From Streptomyces pacificus (GTDB taxonomy: Bacteria; Actinomycetota; Actinomycetes; Streptomycetales; Streptomycetaceae): 64,000 nt of DNA. Where the stretch lies: NCBI RefSeq assembly GCF_011766325.1, contig NZ_BLLG01000025.1:1-64000 (forward strand), written 5' to 3'. Shown here one piece after another: positions 8,101 to 15,297 of the stretch. The number at the start of each line of letters is the position of its first letter. The first letter of the stretch is position 1. Both the position numbers and the translations under genes were made by a program. The notes beneath the pieces are model-generated. The model did no database searches. It saw only the letters and a list, made by a program, of their open reading frames with translations, and had not been told where the DNA came from.

Positions 8101-9636
8101 GCCAGCGACGACGATACGGCCCGGCTCTGGGACGCTTCTTCTGGCCGCCCACTGCACACCCTCACCGACCACACCAACGCCGTGATCTCAGTGGTGTTCA
8201 GTCCGGACGGGCGCACCCTGGCCACCGTCAGCGACGACGATACGGCCCGGCTCTGGGACGCTTCTTCTGGCCGCCCACTCCACACCCTCACCGACCACAC
8301 CAGCGGCGTGAGCTCGGTGGTGTTCAGTCCGGACGGGCGCACCCTGGCCACCACCAGCTTCGACGATACGGCCCGGCTCTGGGACGCTTCTTCTGGCCGC
8401 CCACTGCACACCCTCACCGACCACACCAGCGGCGTGAGCTCGGTGGTGTTCAGTCCGGACGGGCGCACCCTGGCCACCACCAGCTTCGACGATACGGCCC
8501 GGCTCTGGGACGCTTCTTCTGGCCGCCCACTGCACACCCTCACCGACCACACCAACGCCGTGAGCTCGGTGGTGTTCAGTCCGGACGGGCGCACCCTGGC
8601 CACCACCAGCTTCGACGATACGGCCCGGCTCTGGGACGCTTCTTCTGGCCGCCCACTCCACACCCTCACCGACCACACCGACGACGTGAGCTCGGTGGTG
8701 TTCAGTCCGGACGGGCGCACCCTGGCCACCGTCAGCAATGACGATACGGCCCGGCTCTGGGACGCTTCTTCTGGCCGCCCACTGCACACCCTCACCGGCC
8801 ACACCGACGACGTGAGCTCGGTGGTGTTCAGTCCGGACGGGCGCACCCTGGCCACCGCCAGCCACGACGATACGGCCCGGCTGTGGGACACCTCCACCGG
8901 CCGCCCACTCCACACCCTCACCGGCCACACCTACTCCGTGAGCTCGGTGGTGTTCAGTCCGGACGGGCGCACCCTGGCCACCGCCAGTGGCGACCGTACT
9001 GCCCGGCTGTGGGACACCTCCACCGGCCGCCCACTGCACACCCTCACCGGCCACACCGACGACGTGAGCTCGGTGGTGTTCAGTCCGGACGGGCGCACCC
9101 TGGCCACCGCCAGCCACGACCGTACGGCCCGGCTCTGGGACGCTTCTTCTGGCCGCCCACTCCACACCCTCACCGGCCGCGTGAAATTGGTGGTGTTCAG
9201 TCCGGACGGGCGCACCCTGGCCACCGCCAGTGGCGACCGTACTGCCCAGCTGTGGGACACCTCCACCGGCCGCCCACTGCACACCCTCACCGGCCACACC
9301 GACGACGTGAGCTCGGTGGTGTTCAGTCCGGACGGGCGCACCCTGGCCACCGCCAGCCACGACCGTACGGCCCGGCTCTGGGACGCTTCTTCTGGCCGCC
9401 CACTCCACACCCTCACCGGCCACACCTACTCCGTGAGCTCGGTGGTGTTCAGTCCGGACGGGCGCACCCTGGCCACCGCCAGTGGCGACCGTACTGCCCA
9501 GCTATGGTCGGCGGAGCTGCTGTACTCGGATCAGGCGATCGCCAAAATTTGCAGGGCGGTCGCCCGAGACCTCACAACAGGCGAGCGAGCCAGTTACCTT
9601 CCCCAAGGGGCGCCCAGCAATGTGTGTCGCTCCTGA
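5191..9636 (+). CDS. Trypsin-like protease / STAND NTPase / WD40 conflict effector
   Basis: A 1481-residue multidomain protein. Residues about 20-210 form a trypsin-like serine protease with the probable triad H46 (TCAHVV), D88 (EDVAF) and S166 (GFSGAP). A STAND-type P-loop NTPase follows, with Walker A GPSGSGKSS near 260 and Walker B LLVIDQFEELL near 340. A helical region and one transmembrane segment (about 685-706) come next, then 16 WD40 blades of 42 residues from about 763 to 1450. The blades are nearly identical except for two short variable patches (TDDV/TNAV/TSGV/TYSV, and VSND/TSFD/ASHD/ASGD). One blade carries an insertion near nt 7990-8040 and one is shortened near 9170-9190. By analogy with STAND systems, the WD40 part senses a trigger, the NTPase oligomerises and the protease is the toxic output. 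No signal peptide is evident. Confidence 0.9.
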   Translation: MKGRASPSDGAGRGFSRSVAEIHTVRGVVAGAGFLAGQDLLVTCAHVVREAGFGPGDRLSLAFPGQPEGLETWGVVEAGTWREPEAEDVAFLRLDGTPPGVPVLALGSAEGCQGHPASSYGFPRQARPGGHFGHLTVGHVLDSPTGAGAGGLLQLTEANDVTEGFSGAPVVDDITGLVIGMVTAITAADRHSRGLGIAYATPVKVLRALRPDLAELALCPYPGLEPFTTQDAAFFHGRTTAQDIVIAALRGPTRALMLLGPSGSGKSSLLQAGVLPALAEGTAVPGSDRWLPVVVPRPGHDLLAAAERHGLPGAVSEGIETAARRLLDEQPEHSRVLLVIDQFEELLAPTETPDGDGIGPAVEQLAQLAVSRVPVALILIMRDDFYAPLAARAPALLEAVSPPLNIPATLSERDLRAIIEHPAAHAGLHIEEGLTNRLIADLLDPVDSPQPGTDPAAGSGTARTTPVTSLPALQLTLHQLWQRRTDGRLTHEAYGRIGTVTGALTTWCTRVFDDLPKPHHDIARQILTALVLPAHPDHATPAARLQRPLTTLHALFDQPHNTPPTSRWHNDVNAVLDVLTRHRIIITHTSRTGPEPREAVAELIHDSLVRDWPDLRAWVTEDQDFHRWLHRTEEQHTRWKHHREAGRLLHGSDLAIGIDYCRQRGLPAHIRRYITKSRHRVRLRIYLLVGLLTLALIATGLAGWQWNNAITARQQAISRQLAAASDSLIDTEPDLAALLAAYAYRTSPTTEATASLRTAAATPLPHTLTGHTDSVSSVVFSPDGRTLATVSNDDTARLWDASSGRPLHTLTDHTDDVSSVVFSPDGRTLATVSNDDTARLWDTSTGRPLHTLTDHTDDVSSVVFSPDGRTLATTSFDDTARLWDTSTGRPLHTLTGHTNAVSSVVFSPDGRTLATTSHDDTARLWDASSGRPLHTLHTLAVGLPANDPASGHTDDVISVVFSPDGRTLATASDDDTARLWDASSGRPLHTLTDHTNAVISVVFSPDGRTLATVSDDDTARLWDASSGRPLHTLTDHTSGVSSVVFSPDGRTLATTSFDDTARLWDASSGRPLHTLTDHTSGVSSVVFSPDGRTLATTSFDDTARLWDASSGRPLHTLTDHTNAVSSVVFSPDGRTLATTSFDDTARLWDASSGRPLHTLTDHTDDVSSVVFSPDGRTLATVSNDDTARLWDASSGRPLHTLTGHTDDVSSVVFSPDGRTLATASHDDTARLWDTSTGRPLHTLTGHTYSVSSVVFSPDGRTLATASGDRTARLWDTSTGRPLHTLTGHTDDVSSVVFSPDGRTLATASHDRTARLWDASSGRPLHTLTGRVKLVVFSPDGRTLATASGDRTAQLWDTSTGRPLHTLTGHTDDVSSVVFSPDGRTLATASHDRTARLWDASSGRPLHTLTGHTYSVSSVVFSPDGRTLATASGDRTAQLWSAELLYSDQAIAKICRAVARDLTTGERASYLPQGAPSNVCRS
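7488..9510 (+). repeat. 16 tandem 126-bp WD40-encoding repeats
   Basis: The core GTGTTCAGTCCGGACGGGCG recurs 16 times with a 126-base period, apart from one longer unit around 8000 and one shorter around 9180. Long stretches are identical at the nucleotide level, including synonymous positions. This indicates recent amplification or gene conversion. Assemblies from short reads could easily miscount the copies. Confidence 0.9.
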
Positions 9637-9709
9637 CTCGGCACCGGACAATCCCTGTCAGCGCAGCGCGACGGCGACGGCCGCATACACATCGACCATC
9701 ATTCTGAGC

Positions 9710-9746
9710 TGGGCATCTCAGCATCGCGTCATATGCGCTATTCAGA
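9710..9746 (+). repeat. Direct repeat copy 2 flanking the conflict cassette
   Basis: Matches 4588-4624 at 32 of 37 bases, starting TGGGCATCTCAGCA and continuing CGCGTCATA. It sits between the stop of the WD40 gene and the stop of tap, about 40 bases from the latter. Confidence 0.7.
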
Positions 9747-9785
9747 GGTCATTGCTCACGAGAACATGACGCAGATTCTGATTAC

Positions 9786-11996
9786 CTACACGTCGGTGCC
9801 CTTGATGTGCTGGGCGGGGTTGTGTCCCTCTTCGAGCATGCGGACGGCCCACAGCAGGTCCTGGGTGCCCTCGTGCTTGACCATGCCGGGGCTGACCCCG
9901 AGCCGGAAGGTACCGGGAGCGGGGCTGCCGTCCGGTGTGTACGGCAGGACATCCCGTGGCGACGGACCGTCGGACAGGTAGACGGCGCAGTCCGACAGCA
10001 GGGCGACCGGAACGAGTGCGTCGTCCCCGAGGGCGAGATGCCCGGCGGGAGCGGCTGCACGCTGTGCCGCGAGCGCCGTCTTGAGGATCTTGCGGTGCAT
10101 GTTGACGCGTGCGGTGGAGATAACGGCGGCTCGGATGTCGGGGCGCCAGGTGGGGCGTTCCAGAGCGGGCCAGCGCTCCCCGGCCCGGTACCCGGCACCC
10201 TGCGGACGTTCCCGCAGCTTGCCGATGCCGCCCTTGACCGTCGCCTTGATGGCGGACAGGACCGCCGCCGTGCCGGGGTCGGCCTGCCGGTGTGTCGCCA
10301 TTGCGGTCAGGAACTCCGCCTCGTCCATCCCGGCCACCACACCGAGGTCGGCCATCGTCGCCCGGTACGCTTCGCTGAGCCGCTTGTACCAGGGGTCGAG
10401 GTACGGGCCTGCCTCCGGCCGCAGCCATGCCTCGGCGGGTTCGATCGACACCGGCAGTCCGTAGGTCGCGACCAGTTCGGCCGCATACGCGACGGTGGGC
10501 GTCGCGTACCAGGCCGGGCCCGGGGGCCGTTCCCCATGGGGGGTAAAGGGGTTGGGCAGCCGGGGATCGAGCTCGATACCGGACAGATCGACCAGCCAGG
10601 CCCCGGGGATCTTCTTGTCGAAGGCGGGCTTCTTCACATGGACCGGGGCCGAAAGGCCCACGACGAGGCGGTTCGCGGCGGCGAGGAACGCGGTGTTCAC
10701 GTCGATACCCACGGCGAACCGGCGCGCGCACTCGGCACCGGTGAGCAACTCCGGCGCGCGGATCCAGTCGAACGCCTCCTCGTCGATCACCTGGTCGGGA
10801 GTGCGCTGGTGGTGGCGCGGGTACAGGCCGGCGACGACCGGATGCTCGGCCGGCGCCTCCGGTGGCGCCGGATCCACCGCGTCGCACAGGGAGCCTGGTA
10901 CCGGGCCGGGCACCCAAGTCCCCGACGTCTCGTCCCGTACGGCACGGGTCGGCGGCCGCAGCGCGGTCATCAACTCCAGCCCGCACACAGCCGTCGACCC
11001 GCGAGGAGTGATCACGCGGGCGGCATAGGTGCCAAGGACTGCGGCGAGGTCCGGAGCGGGCAGCCGGGCGGTGTCGCCCCAGGAACGGGTGTCGAGCGCG
11101 TCCCATGGCAGGACGGCGAACTGCACGCACTGCCGGCGGTCGCCGTCAGCGGGCCGGTAGACCCGCGCCCACGGGCCGAACCCGCGCCTGGTGAGCTTCC
11201 AACCGGCCTTGGCGATGTGCTTCACCACCGTGTGGCCCTGCGGCAGCCGTAGGCCTCGCCGGTCTTCGAGTGCGGGGGGCAGCCCGAGTCGTTCTGCCGC
11301 GGCGGCGGTGAGCACGATGAGTGGGTCGGCGTCCCTGCCCGCGCGATGGAGCCGGGCCGCCCCGAACCTCGACTCGTTGAGCACCCATTCCACGACCTCG
11401 ACAAGGGTCCGGGCCGGGCAGTCCAACACCAGCCCCCCCAGGCAGTACACGGACCCGTCGCCGTCGAGCACGCCGAGGGGGCCGTGCGCGAAACGTGAGT
11501 CGGCCGCCTCCGCAGTCGAGGCACGCCTCGCGCTTGTCTCCGGCTCCGCGGTACGGCGGGGTGCCGCCGACCGCACGGGCGCGGCGCTGCCCGCGGGACG
11601 GGCCGGTGGGGGAACGGCCGCCGCGCGGGCGGAGTCCGGTGGCGGGGGCCCGGCAGCAGGCTGCCGCGCCGGCTGGGTACCGTCGGGCACCGAGCCCGCG
11701 CGATCCGGTGCTGCTGCCGCGGGCCCCATCTCCTCCGCTGGGTAGCGGGCCGCGAGCCCCTCGAGCAGGCGGGCGTAGGCTGCGCGTTTGGGCGCCCTGG
11801 GCTCCGTGCGCCCGGCCTCCCAGCCGCTGACCGCCTCACGGCGGACCTGCAGGACACCGGCCACCTGCTCCTGGCTGAGGCCGGCGGCCTCGCGAAGCCG
11901 TTTCCGCTCCGGCGGAGCCGGTAGAGGCTCCCTCGACGCCACCTCCTCCAGCAGGGCGTCGACCGCGCCGAACAGCACGTCCTCATCGCTCGGCAC
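9786..11996 (-). CDS. tap: Telomere-associated protein Tap
   Basis: A 736-residue protein resembling Tap of Streptomyces linear replicons. Tap binds the 3' overhang of the telomere and recruits the terminal protein Tpg for end patching. Residues about 30-80 form an XRE-type helix-turn-helix (LREAAGLSQEQVAGVLQ). A variable Pro/Ala-rich linker follows, then the long conserved C-terminal region with blocks such as GPYLDPWYKRLSEAY and ATVKGGIGKLRERPQ. The GTG at 11996 is chosen because the conserved N-terminus begins there and GGAGG lies 7 bases upstream; the frame extends further upstream without recognisable sequence. tap is usually followed by tpg. Here its 3' side faces the WD40 gene and no tpg is present in the window. 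Confidence 0.85.
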   Translation of the reverse strand: MPSDEDVLFGAVDALLEEVASREPLPAPPERKRLREAAGLSQEQVAGVLQVRREAVSGWEAGRTEPRAPKRAAYARLLEGLAARYPAEEMGPAAAAPDRAGSVPDGTQPARQPAAGPPPPDSARAAAVPPPARPAGSAAPVRSAAPRRTAEPETSARRASTAEAADSRFAHGPLGVLDGDGSVYCLGGLVLDCPARTLVEVVEWVLNESRFGAARLHRAGRDADPLIVLTAAAAERLGLPPALEDRRGLRLPQGHTVVKHIAKAGWKLTRRGFGPWARVYRPADGDRRQCVQFAVLPWDALDTRSWGDTARLPAPDLAAVLGTYAARVITPRGSTAVCGLELMTALRPPTRAVRDETSGTWVPGPVPGSLCDAVDPAPPEAPAEHPVVAGLYPRHHQRTPDQVIDEEAFDWIRAPELLTGAECARRFAVGIDVNTAFLAAANRLVVGLSAPVHVKKPAFDKKIPGAWLVDLSGIELDPRLPNPFTPHGERPPGPAWYATPTVAYAAELVATYGLPVSIEPAEAWLRPEAGPYLDPWYKRLSEAYRATMADLGVVAGMDEAEFLTAMATHRQADPGTAAVLSAIKATVKGGIGKLRERPQGAGYRAGERWPALERPTWRPDIRAAVISTARVNMHRKILKTALAAQRAAAPAGHLALGDDALVPVALLSDCAVYLSDGPSPRDVLPYTPDGSPAPGTFRLGVSPGMVKHEGTQDLLWAVRMLEEGHNPAQHIKGTDV

Positions 11997-12473
11997 ACCA
12001 TCACCTCCGGTTCCGAACGCTACATCAATCGCACGGTACATCGCGCACGGATCGCGCGGGTGCAGGGGAGGTTTCCTCGCCGGGCCGAGGCGAGCGCGGG
12101 GGTGGAGTGAAGTGCATCCATACCGCTTGGTATCCACGACGTCCCGACATCCACCGGACGCTGTGCACACATCCGGGAGCCACGCGACATCCGTGCCGGT
12201 AGCGAGCGGCGACTGTTCCGGCCGCCCGATTGCATGGACGACGGCCCGGACTGCTTCGATACGCCCCCCCCAGCGGGAGGTCTCGATCAAGTCCTGGCCG
12301 CCCGGATCGGCGACGGCGTTGTACCGGGAGATGGCCGCGGCCGCACTGTTGCGGTACGAGCAGAGCTGAGTCACACGAGTGAGTGCCGAAGGGGTGGCAG
12401 CCCGGTGGTGGATCCACTCCATCCGCGGCCGGGGGAGGCGGCGAGCGGCTGTCAGTGCTCCGAGGGAGTGCTC

Positions 12474-12486
12474 ATTACGCCGTAAT
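12474..12486. promoter_or_regulatory. Candidate parS-like palindrome 1
   Basis: ATTACGCCGTAAT, a 13-bp palindrome with a single central base. Four more copies differing only in the central base occur around parA-parB, making it a candidate ParB-binding centromere site. Confidence 0.55.
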
Positions 12487-12523
12487 ACTTCGCCACCCGG
12501 GGGCCGGCGAGCCTCGAGGCGCT

Positions 12524-12536
12524 ATTACGGCGTAAT
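12524..12536. promoter_or_regulatory. Candidate parS-like palindrome 2
   Basis: ATTACGGCGTAAT, extended to 15 bp by flanking T and A. It is 50 bp from copy 1, upstream of parA. Confidence 0.55.
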
Positions 12537-12563
12537 AAGGGGTGCTGCTCCTCGCCGACTCAA

Positions 12564-12624
12564 CGTCCTCACGTCATGGCTTACTAACGTGAGGACGCAA
12601 CAGAAGATCGTGAATGTTAGTAAG
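12564..12624. promoter_or_regulatory. Overlapping inverted repeats in the parA leader
   Basis: Two perfect inverted repeats interleave. CGTCCTCACGT (12564-12574) pairs with ACGTGAGGACG (12587-12597). CTTACTAAC (12580-12588) pairs with GTTAGTAAG (12616-12624). Because they share bases they could form alternative structures or two operator sites. They end just before the parA start and are good candidates for autoregulation by ParA or its N-terminal region. Confidence 0.6.
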
Positions 12625-12633
12625 GTGTCGCCC

Positions 12634-13872
12634 ATGACTTCGCCCTCATCCAGCGACCGAGAGAAGGTCGTCTCCAAGCTGCCGGCGGCGCTGCAGCAGG
12701 ATCTGAAGATCCGTACAGCGCAGCATGGCATTGACATCCAGCGTGCGGTCGAGGCGGGTATCACCGCCTGGCGGGGGCTGGGTGCGAACCGATCCCCCAT
12801 CGACACCGCCGGTGCCAAGTCGTTCTCCACCTGGCTTCCCCCCGGTCAGTGGGACGCCTTCAGGGGGGACTGCGAAGCCCGCGGTGTCTCCCTCGTCCAG
12901 GGCCTGTCCCAGTCCGTGCAGGTGTGGCTGGACAAGAACCCGCCTCCCGACGTGCAGCGCCCCGCGGTCGTCCGGCGCATCATCGTCTGCAACCAGAAGG
13001 GAGGCGTCGGCAAGACCGCTGTCACCTCCGGAGCGGGCCAGGCGTTGGCCGAAGGGTCCGACCTACTCCATCCGGTCCGCATCTCCAAGCACTTCGCCGC
13101 CCTCCTCAACGAGGATCAGCCCGGTTCGCCACGCGACTACGAGGCCCTCCCGGGGCCTGGACTGCGGGTACTGCTCGTCGATTTCGACCCCCAGGGCCAT
13201 CTGACGAAGCAGACCGGCCACGAACCGCTCCACCTCGACGGCGACAGTCTCACCAAGCACATGGCAGGCGAACCCAAGGGCGATCTTCGCGACCTCATCG
13301 TCGAAGTCGACGCCCCCCGCTTCGGTGGTCGTCTCCACCTGCTCCCGGCCTGTACCGACGCGTTTCTGCTGGATGTGAAGCTCTCCGCGGTCCGCGCCCG
13401 CGAAGCGGCCCTTGAACGCGCCCTGTCCCCTGTCGAGGAATATTACGACGTAATACTCGTCGACTGCCCACCCAGCCTCGGCCTCAGCATGGACGCCGCC
13501 GCCTTCTACGGTCGCCGCCGCCACGACGAGGACCCCGGCAACTCCGGCGTCCTCGTCGTGGTTCAGGCCGAAGACAGCAGCGCCGACGCCTACGCCCTTC
13601 TCACCTCCCAGATCGAGGACCTTCGTGGCGACATGGGCCTCGAACTCGAATACCTCGGCATCGTCGTCAACCACTACGACGCCCGCCGGGGGTACATCGC
13701 CACGTCCTCCCTCGAAGCGTGGATGGCCATAAAGGACCCTCGAGTCGTCGGCGTCATCGGTGACCTGAAGGAGCAGAAGGAAGCCGTCCGCGTGAAGCAG
13801 CCCCTGCTCGCCTATGCTCCACGATGCGACCAGGCTGTAGCACTCCGCGCACTCGCTCGGGAGATCTCATGA
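12634..13872 (+). CDS. parA: ParA-family partition ATPase
   Basis: A 412-residue ParA/Soj-type ATPase for replicon segregation. The deviant Walker A motif KGGVGKT is at residues 122-128, the A' segment VLLVDFDPQGHL follows after an insertion of roughly 30 residues, and Walker B is DVILVDCPPSLG. The first 110 residues are an extra region with short helical repeats, plausibly DNA-binding for autoregulation. The ATG at 12634 is chosen because AAGG lies 9 bases upstream and the coding character begins there. One copy of the ATTACGNCGTAAT palindrome lies inside the gene and encodes part of EYYDVIL. The stop overlaps parB (ATGA). Confidence 0.88.
   Translation: MTSPSSSDREKVVSKLPAALQQDLKIRTAQHGIDIQRAVEAGITAWRGLGANRSPIDTAGAKSFSTWLPPGQWDAFRGDCEARGVSLVQGLSQSVQVWLDKNPPPDVQRPAVVRRIIVCNQKGGVGKTAVTSGAGQALAEGSDLLHPVRISKHFAALLNEDQPGSPRDYEALPGPGLRVLLVDFDPQGHLTKQTGHEPLHLDGDSLTKHMAGEPKGDLRDLIVEVDAPRFGGRLHLLPACTDAFLLDVKLSAVRAREAALERALSPVEEYYDVILVDCPPSLGLSMDAAAFYGRRRHDEDPGNSGVLVVVQAEDSSADAYALLTSQIEDLRGDMGLELEYLGIVVNHYDARRGYIATSSLEAWMAIKDPRVVGVIGDLKEQKEAVRVKQPLLAYAPRCDQAVALRALAREIS
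13442..13454. promoter_or_regulatory. Candidate parS-like palindrome 3 (inside parA)
   Basis: ATTACGACGTAAT lies within the parA Walker B coding region and is flanked by T and A to give a 15-bp palindrome. Its AT-rich codons stand out against the GC-rich codon use of the gene, suggesting selection on the DNA itself. Confidence 0.5.
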
Positions 13873-15014
13873 GCAGCAAGGCCGCCAAGCTCGGCGGGGG
13901 CGCCTCCTTTCAGCAGGCACAACCCATCAGTTCTCGGCGCGCGGCCATCAACGCCGCTACGGCCGCCCCCACGGAAGGCGCCCCGCCACCGGTCACCCTT
14001 CCCGTGCGGGCCATCAGCCTCAATCCGGACAATCCACGGACCGAACTCGGTGATCTGGCCGATCTCGCCGGCAGTCTCCGCGACCACGGGCAGAAGCAGG
14101 CCATCACCATCATGTCCCGCTTCACTTACATCGAAGCCAACCCGACCCGTGAGAGCGAACTCGAGCCAGACACCAAGTACGTTGTGATCGACGGGAACTC
14201 CCGCCTTGCCGCCGCACGAGAGGCGTGCTTGGAGAGCATCAAGGTGATGCTCGACGACGATCTCGGGAAGAACCCGGACGAGCTCCTCGAGTCCGCGCTC
14301 GTCGCCAACATCCACCGCCAGGACCTCAGTCCGCTGGACCAAGCCAAGGCACTGCGGCAGCTGCTCGGGGTGCACGGCACTCAGGAGGCGCTCGCCAACC
14401 GGCTCCACCGCTCCCAGGGCTGGATCTCACAGCGGCTCGCCCTGCTCAGCCTCACTCCGGAGTTGAAGCACAAGCTCGAGACAGGGGAGGAGCGCGCGGA
14501 CCTGCTACGCCTCGTGGGCCGGAGGAAGCCGGAGGAGCAGGAAGAGCACCTGCAGCGCCTCAAGGACAGGCGTACGCAGGAGAAGTCCGCCCAGCACGCC
14601 GGGGCGAGCGTCCGTCGGAACACCGGCACCGGCGCATCGACCGCGAAGACCGATTCCAGGCCACGTCCTGACGCAGCGCGGCTCCCCGCTGACCCGCCTC
14701 AACCTCATTACGGCGTAATAAAGTCTCCAGGCCAGGACTCGGAGGCACCGGGAGGGACAGAGCCCGGGGTCACCGTGCCCGACCCACGTCCGGCACCCGC
14801 TCCCGGCCCACGTCAGGTCACCATGCCGTGGGGCGACGGTGTCGCCAGTATGGACATCATCTTCGAGAAGGTCGGCGAACGAGAGCGCCGCCGCATGATC
14901 GGGCGTTACGTGGAGCTGCTCGGTGGCCCCGAGGCATTTGCCGCCGACCTGACCGCCGCCACCAGCACGGAATTCCGGCGGCAGGTGGTCGAGCTCCTGC
15001 TGAAGGATCGGTAG
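13869..15014 (+). CDS. parB: ParB-family centromere-binding protein
   Basis: A 381-residue ParB/Spo0J-type protein. The N-terminal ParB nuclease-like fold contains VIDGNSRLAAAREA and LVANIHRQDLSPLDQAKAL, followed by the helix-turn-helix segment LANRLHRSQGWISQRLAL. A Pro-rich linker leads to a C-terminal helical part that probably dimerises. It starts at ATG 13869 inside the parA stop, so the pair is translationally coupled. A palindrome copy at 14707 lies in the linker-coding part. It is expected to bind the palindromes around this locus and load for segregation with ParA. Confidence 0.88.
   Translation: MSSKAAKLGGGASFQQAQPISSRRAAINAATAAPTEGAPPPVTLPVRAISLNPDNPRTELGDLADLAGSLRDHGQKQAITIMSRFTYIEANPTRESELEPDTKYVVIDGNSRLAAAREACLESIKVMLDDDLGKNPDELLESALVANIHRQDLSPLDQAKALRQLLGVHGTQEALANRLHRSQGWISQRLALLSLTPELKHKLETGEERADLLRLVGRRKPEEQEEHLQRLKDRRTQEKSAQHAGASVRRNTGTGASTAKTDSRPRPDAARLPADPPQPHYGVIKSPGQDSEAPGGTEPGVTVPDPRPAPAPGPRQVTMPWGDGVASMDIIFEKVGERERRRMIGRYVELLGGPEAFAADLTAATSTEFRRQVVELLLKDR
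14707..14719. promoter_or_regulatory. Candidate parS-like palindrome 4 (inside parB)
   Basis: ATTACGGCGTAAT lies in the region coding for the low-complexity linker of ParB, where sequence constraint on the protein is weakest. Confidence 0.5.
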
Positions 15015-15096
15015 GCCCGAGGTGGCCCGACCTGGCCGAGGGCGGTGGGGGAGCCGGACGGGCGCTGTCCCGAAACCGCTCTCGTCAAGGTCGGCC

Positions 15097-15109
15097 ATTA
15101 CGGCGTAAT
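15097..15109. promoter_or_regulatory. Candidate parS-like palindrome 5
   Basis: ATTACGGCGTAAT about 80 bases downstream of the parB stop, identical to copies 2 and 4. Confidence 0.55.
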
Positions 15110-15297
15110 AGACCCTTCCCATGCTCCGGAGCCCTGATCTCCATGGCGTGAGAGCAGCTGCTGCACGCGCCACGACGGACGGCGGGCAGCCCGAGTAAGT
15201 CCGCACGGCTGAAGTAGAGGACCCAGCAGGGGCTTTCCTAGCGTCAGGGGTGACGACGAAAGGCGTCGTCCGGTCCGAACATGGAGAAGGAGCGCAC

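Larger units (their letters stand above)
11997..12633. promoter_or_regulatory. Divergent tap-parA intergenic region
   Basis: This 637-base non-coding stretch separates tap and parA. Near parA it holds two 13-bp palindromes (12474 and 12524) and two nested inverted repeats (12564-12624). At 12120-12133 the sequence ATACCGCTTGGTAT resembles the palindromic operators of butyrolactone-receptor repressors, but this is only a pattern resemblance. I see no credible gene in the remainder. Confidence 0.55.

Noticed and set aside
7132..9425. Long minus-strand open frames opposite the WD40 gene
   Set aside because: They are mirror images of the 126-bp repeats, repeat with the same period, lack ribosome binding sites and show no protein family.
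7488..9510. CRISPR-like repeat array
   Set aside because: The 126-base units are coding and in frame with WD40 blades; there are no spacers.
4841..9636. Conflict cassette as cargo of the Tn7-like element
   Set aside because: tnsA normally lies at one transposon end with the element extending away from it, which would place the cassette outside. The other end is not in the window, so this cannot be settled.
12025..12417. Small minus-strand gene upstream of tap
   Set aside because: No ribosome binding site, no recognisable protein, and the region contains regulatory-type repeats.
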